Shown: piece by piece, positions 58,741-64,000 of the stretch | Layout: the number at the start of each line of letters is the position of its first letter | Numbering within the stretch: the first letter of the stretch is position 1 | Origin: Limnanthes douglasii subsp. nivea | Taxonomy: Eukaryota; Streptophyta; Magnoliopsida; Brassicales; Limnanthaceae | DNA: 64,000 nt | Direction of reading: 5' to 3' | Assembly: GCA_036936605.1 (NCBI GenBank) | Contig: JAUPFV010000002.1 | Coordinates: 335,953,215 to 336,017,214 of the forward strand | Notes under the pieces: generated by a model | Databases searched by the model: none | What the model saw: only the letters and a program-made list of their open reading frames with translations | Told to the model about the DNA's origin: nothing | Program-made: the position numbers and the translations under genes

Positions 58741-60271
58741 AGTGAAAGGTATTGAATCGCACGTGCTGATCATAGAACAAAAAGAATAATTTTTCAATAA
58801 ATTAATAGAATTAATTAGTAGAAGTTAGTGTAGTGTTTATCCAAGCTATAGCTCAACAAAGTCTAACGTCGCCAAAATATAAGTATGGTATAAACCAGGC
58901 CTACAGTATAAAAAATAATTTATGTAAAATGAAACAAGTATTGAAGTCAATAAAATATGGTAAAAAATAACATACATAATATATATAACTTACATCTTCA
59001 TTCCTCAACATAGATATAGTATGTCGAATATTGTCTCTGTTCTCTTAGTCTGAACGGAAAAAATGAGGTGCGTATCTACACATAGTCGGTTGAGTCATAG
59101 CATATGAACTAAACACCATAGTCGGAAGCACGAGAATATATATCTTATAAAAATACAAGACTAGCCATTTTTGCGACCATGTCATGCGCAAATTTATGTA
59201 AAATTACACATGCAATGTGCGTGAATCAGCACAATTAACATTGTGATGTTCTTGCAAAATCATAAAGGTAAGACGCAATGAATAGCCGGTTCCGCGCATT
59301 ATAGGTTCTCAAATCTGGTTGTTCATCTTGTGATATGTGCCCATTTCACACGAACAAACATGGTGGCTTCAAATCTCGAACTCCATGTATGTTATCCTAA
59401 ATCTAGCAAATAGACTACCAATCGAAGATCTAAACCTAACCCAAACTAACCTATAGAACTAACTAGAAATCAAAACAAAATCTACAAATACACAAAAATG
59501 TGATTTTTTTACATAGAATTTTCTAACCTAAATATCACTAAAAACATATCGAAATTGTAAACAAATAGCTCAGTAGTGCATAACTTAACAAAGTTGTGGA
59601 GTCATATTTTCAAAAAGTTAGAATTAAGATAAAGAGATAAAGATAGATTTAAGGAAAATTAGTTTTTTAGCAATGACAAAATTATAAATATTAGGAGTCG
59701 TGATATAACAAAATAGGGTCTTGATCCAGTCAGATTTATTCTAACAAAATTTGATCTTGTTTTAGCCTAACTCTATTCTGTTTGACGAAGTATTGAAATA
59801 CACATTTAATTTGTGAAAAAACAAATTGAATTTAAATATATTGAACAATATAATTCGAATTTTAAATTCAATCTGAAAAAAAATGTATGTAACAAAATTT
59901 TAAAAAAATATACAAACTAAATACACAAAATTATAAACCAGTGAATTATTATTAAACAAATCTCAACTAGTTGCGTCTCAAAATTAAACACAAAATAATT
60001 TATAAAAATATAAATATTTTAAAATTGTAGTTTTATTATTATTTAAAAAAATAATTATATAATTATATAATGGAGTTTATTATTTTATAAAAACAATTTT
60101 AATATATTATGTAAATCACTTTATGTTAGAGTAATAAAAAATTATTTAAACAATATCTATAATTATTATTATTACTCAAGAATTATAATCATTTGATTGG
60201 AGTTTTCAATTACAATAATACCAAAAACAAAATAGTACCTATAAACAATATAAATATTATATATATCAATA

Positions 60272-60308
<37 letters not shown>

Positions 60309-61420
60309 TTAAAAATGTTAGTTTTTTAATTGATATTATCGTATATTCTATATATGAGTTATTTCTTTTAATATTTTTTTTGTAAATTCATAAAGATTAT
60401 GTAATCAATAAATCATATTTATTATGTTGTTGGACATATTTTGAATATTCAAATTTTATTAGATTTTTAATCGATTCATTATTTATAAGGTATGGATTAT
60501 TTATATTAGATGTTCGAGAGGGTCTTTTCTCTAACGTTTTAGTATTAAGATATAGTCATTTTTGTTATCTCCAACTACCGATGGTTTTTTTAGGCTATTT
60601 TGTTTGAAAACCAAGATTGTCTTATTTCATCTTAAGTTTACGAATCCAAGTAGTCTCTTACAGTTTTGATAATATTATTTTGTTACCAAATTTATATACA
60701 CGTCGACGTTGTTTGTTGTATTGTTATGTGATCGAAGCGAGTTTTTCAGGTTCTTTCTCGGTTCAGATATTCTCAATCAGAAGCAAATTTCGTCAACTTC
60801 TCTATTGCAATTGTTAACGTGATATTCATTTGTTTCTCTTCAACAGTTACCGCGAGATACGAACAAATCTAATGGATAAGCTGTCTTTATTCTATATCAT
60901 GGTCTTGTAATACATTTTTTCATTGATGTATCTTCCATGCTCTGGGGTATTCACAAATATATTTTCCCCACTTCATGTGAGTTAGTCACACTGACATAAA
61001 TTTCTCGATATTTGAACTCATATCGACATATTAGACAGTTTAGATAAAAATCTAATACTTCAGAATCCATATTTATTCACTTTAATCAATTACTATAATA
61101 AAATCATAATCTCATAAACACTGTAGATGAGATCACTTTAATCAATGAATATAATAAATCCCTAATACAACAAGCGCTTCATATTAAATATATTAATCAA
61201 CAAATGAGATTATAATCATACTTAAGAACCCATAAAAATAGCATAGTTCCAACCATGAACAAAATGTAGTAGTATTAAATCTTTAACCCATGTAGCCTTG
61301 GTAGACTTCCTCAGTTCATATAGCTTTTACAGATTGCGATGTTCAAAGGTAAGGTAATGAGGTTCACATATTTTCTCTTTTCAAAAGAGGCGTTGCGTTG
61401 TAAGTTTATGTACTTCAGTA
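58740..61420. other. AT-rich unassigned region
   Basis: No recognised domain. It includes an AT run at 60275-60304 and a 66-codon frame at 60617-60817 without motif. The 59040-59430 part has slightly higher GC but gives only broken frames. Confidence 0.45.
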
Positions 61421-61429
61421 GTTGTTCTA

Positions 61430-61640
61430 TTAATATTTGTATTATTAGCATAATACCCCAAAACCTCTTGTAATGAGAATGGTTTTAAGTCATGTTGTCG
61501 TACTTTACTTTCTTGTTTTTATGGGTTTTAGTACCTACTTAATTAATCTTTGTATTATTAGTATGACCCCCTAAAATATTTTAATGAGAATGGTTTTAAT
61601 TCATGTTGTGGTACCTTATTTTCTTCTTTTAATGAGTTTC
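61430..61640. repeat. 112-bp tandem duplication
   Basis: Two copies of a ~100-bp block (ttgtattattagcataata...aatgagaatggttttaa) start near 61439 and 61551. They sit about 250 bp upstream of the LINE endonuclease fragment and may be its 5' leader. Confidence 0.85.
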
Positions 61641-61859
61641 ATTTAGCTTTCAAGATTATTTTACTTATTTATTTTCTAACGGTTTGATTTAATTCTAACT
61701 GGTTTTTTTAGTAGCTTTTTTTAGGTTGATGACTGCTAGGTAAACCTTTTTCCATCTACTAGTAATTATCATAATGGTGAGCCTTCAAACATTATAAATG
61801 TAGATAAAATCTATTAATGGACCACACTCACTGAAAGTTTTTAATTTTTATTTCTTCTT

Positions 61860-62180
61860 AGAATGTCTGTGGGTTAAAAGAGCCATTACGATAAAATATA
61901 TCACTTATTTTATCACCATCAATAGTATCTCAATCATGATTCGTGTGGAAACTAAAGCAAGTGCAAATAATGTTGATTTCATTTTTAGAACTATGAACCA
62001 ATTTCAGAGTTACATCACGAACAATTCCTCACATCACCGAGGCAGGATCTGGGTTATATGGAACACATGTTTTATTTCTATTTCTATCATTAATTCATCC
62101 GTACAAATAATTGACTATAAAGCTTATAGTCTGAACTTCCATATTCTTTTTTTTCCTTTCTGACATATATGTTATTAATG
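61860..62180 (+). pseudogene. LINE endonuclease fragment
   Basis: A damaged N-terminus near 61865 (MSVG or NVCGLKEPLR in another frame) precedes the 75-codon frame 61936-62163. That frame reads IRVETKASANNVDFIFRTMN, then SSHHRGRIWVIWN and INSSVQIIDYKA. The plant LINE endonuclease has ETK as catalytic glutamate context, then GRIWVIWDP and S-Q-IHC; the ETK is kept. The following GDFN region is not readable. It is a separate copy from the other LINE pieces. Confidence 0.75.
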
Positions 62181-62869
62181 ATGGTCCTGATCGATTTTAT
62201 CTACATGTTTATGCTATTGGGTCGAATGTGTGAACTATACTGAATATTGTTGTCGTAGAGAATGGGTTGAAAGTTGCTTCCATAGATTGGGATGAAGCAG
62301 TCTGCCAAAGCTACCTGCGCCAAACCTTTAATAATATTTTGTTTGTTCTTAATTGGAACTAGGTCGTTTCTTATGGATTCTTAAGTATGATTTTAATCTC
62401 CTCCGTTGATTATGATATTTAACATAAAGTGTCTATTGTGTTATGGCTTTATTGTAAATATTGATTTAGTTGATTTAATCTTGAATTTTTATGGGATAAA
62501 GGTTTTATTATAACCATCGATTGAGGTTATTTAATATGGAACGTCTGAAGTATTAGGTTTTTATCTGAATTATATGATCTGGAGTGAAGTTACGCTTTGC
62601 ATGAGAAGACTATAAAAAGAAGAAGCAATACAAAGATAGGGTTGTGTGATCACATTATCTTTTTGTTGCTTCTTCTTTGAATCATGTTGTCCTTGTAAAT
62701 GGTGAGAGTTTTCTAACAAACAAACCGTCTAAAATATTATCTTGTGCACTTGGGCTTTTTTAAAAATTTGTTGTATTTAATCAAACATGTTGGAAGTTCT
62801 TATTTGAGGAATTATGTCCGAACAAGTGGTGTCTTCAGCATGGAACAATAAGGAAAATAAACGTAGATC
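62180..62869. other. Leader or LTR region of the last copia element
   Basis: At 62609-62618 gactataaaaagaag is a plausible TATA box, and tggtgtcttcagc at 62827 is a weak match to the tRNA-iMet primer site. No clear LTR ends are seen. Confidence 0.35.
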
Positions 62870-64000
62870 GATTTGTGATTAGAAGGTTGGAGAAAAAGAT
62901 CTCACCTGGAAAATAAAAATTCACCAAAGGTGAGTTCCATGAAGCTTAGCCTAGATAAATTTGATGGATTAAATGACTTTAACATATAATGAATTAAGGT
63001 TAAATTTGACTTAGTACAGAAGGGATTGACTGATGCAATCGACGAGAAATCTACAGACGTTGATCTTGAGGTACTGTCTAAATATTATAGCGTCGTGATA
63101 CTAAGATTATAAGATTAAGTGTTTAATGAAGTATCTGAAAAAACCATTGTATTGGGGGTTTATAATCGACTATAGGAGATTTATATGGAAAACAAACCTA
63201 GCGAATATATTACATCTGAATAAATAATTATACACGTTGTATGGATAATAGAAAATAGATCCAAAGGCATAAAGACGACAATAACATAATCATACTCGAC
63301 TTGAATGCGATTGGTGTAAAAGTGAAGGAAGAGGACCAATAAATCATCCTCCTAATATTTTTACCAAAGGTGTACAAATACGTTGTAAATAGCATGATCC
63401 ACGACAAAAACTCACTTACGATGGTTGAAGTGAAAAGCATCTTGAATTCTAAAAATATTCAAAAGAGTATCATTCGGAAGGGTGACTTTGAAGGGCATAG
63501 ATAAAGTGTGATGGGCATACTATGAAAAAAAAGATCAAGAAAGATGAAAGAAAACTCTCGATCTAAGTTAAAAGGGTTTGTGATCTGTTCTAAAGTGGCG
63601 TATTGGGTATGAAAAAATAGATACCATATCAGTAAGAATTTCCTAGAGAAATGAAAATACAACAACTATCATAATACTGAAATCGAATATGTTGCAATGG
63701 ATTCTGATGACTTTGAGTATATTAATGGGTTAATGAATTTTTATTCTTCCACGTACCATAATAAATAGGTGTGGGATTTTTTCATATCATTTCGTATGAC
63801 TTCATCTAAGAATTGATTTGAAGACCTAATAATATTTGATGATGAATGGATCATTTTCGACAATAGAAGATCATGTAATATCAAAGGGATTGGGACTATG
63901 TGACTAAAGTTGCGTATATTACTTGAGAGAATTATCATAAATGTGAGTTACGTGCTCGAAGTGAAACGAAACATTATGTTTATAATGATATTAAATGAAG
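62870..64000 (+). pseudogene. Copia gag-protease relic running out of the window
   Basis: From about 62935 the plus strand reads SSMKLSLDKFDGLNDFNI, then VKFDLVQKGLTDAIDEKSTD, the copia gag N-terminus. Near 63300-63450 it reads LDLNAIGVKVKEEDQ, a stop, IILLIFLPKVYKYVVNSMI and SLTMVEVKSILNS (capsid). From about 63760 VWDFFISFRMTSSKN, then NIKGIGTM and VSYVLEVKRNIMF match the copia protease, with the DTGC active site lost. It belongs to the same broad clade as A and B but is on the other strand. Integrase and RT would lie beyond 64000. Confidence 0.78.

Noticed and set aside
1..64000. Defence system, CRISPR array, biosynthetic cluster or other bacterial-style system
   Set aside because: I see no spaced repeats of the right kind, no operon structure and only plant retroelement and transposon domains.

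Overview
This window looks like a stretch of gene-poor, AT-rich nuclear DNA from a flowering plant, most likely a eudicot. I read it from the families present: Ty1/copia and Ty3/gypsy retrotransposons of plant type, plant LINEs, a hAT transposase relic and plant-type short inverted-repeat elements. I find no convincing host gene, no rRNA, no functional tRNA gene and no CRISPR array. Nearly every recognisable coding stretch is a broken piece of a mobile element, and most short open frames elsewhere look like chance.

Layout. 1-5.5 kb: AT-rich spacer holding two short non-autonomous DNA elements (1023-1431 with a ~9-bp site duplication; 2832-3600, hAT-like with an exact 8-bp duplication). 5.5-9.3 kb (minus): a nearly complete but decayed LINE. 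9.7-14.45 kb (minus): decayed copia element A, abutting a second LINE ORF1 relic (14.44-15.34 kb). 15.96-28.37 kb (minus): the best-preserved object, a Tat/Ogre-type gypsy element with gag, protease, RT, two RNase H domains and integrase. It also carries an intron-containing open frame on the opposite strand that begins inside the LTR repeat, so a partial second copy sits in the other LTR. 30.7-32.75 kb: an inverted pair of 227-bp repeats with a tRNA-like head, enclosing a LINE C-terminal fragment. 33-37.6 kb (minus): copia element B, sister to A. 38.06-39.4 kb (plus): a truncated Tat-type gypsy whose integrase start is duplicated as a large palindrome. 41.76-43.26 kb (minus): a copia gag-protease relic split by a second copy of the 1-kb-region element. 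44.4-44.9 kb: a LINE RNase H fragment. 46.2-50.2 kb: direct repeats and a possible solo LTR. 50.6-54.2 kb: hAT relics. 55.4-58.7 kb (minus): a decayed chromovirus-type gypsy. 61.4-62.2 kb: a LINE endonuclease fragment. 62.87 kb to the edge (plus): another copia gag-protease running out of the window.

How the parts relate. The sequence is a record of nested insertions rather than a set of cooperating host genes. Elements A and B are diverged copies of one copia family. The two Tat-type pieces (20-26 kb and 38-39 kb) are related along RNase H, integrase and the 3' leader. The two short inverted-repeat elements (1 kb and 42.6 kb) form one family. The only possible intact biology is in the 16-28 kb gypsy element, where protein-coding capacity is carried on both strands.
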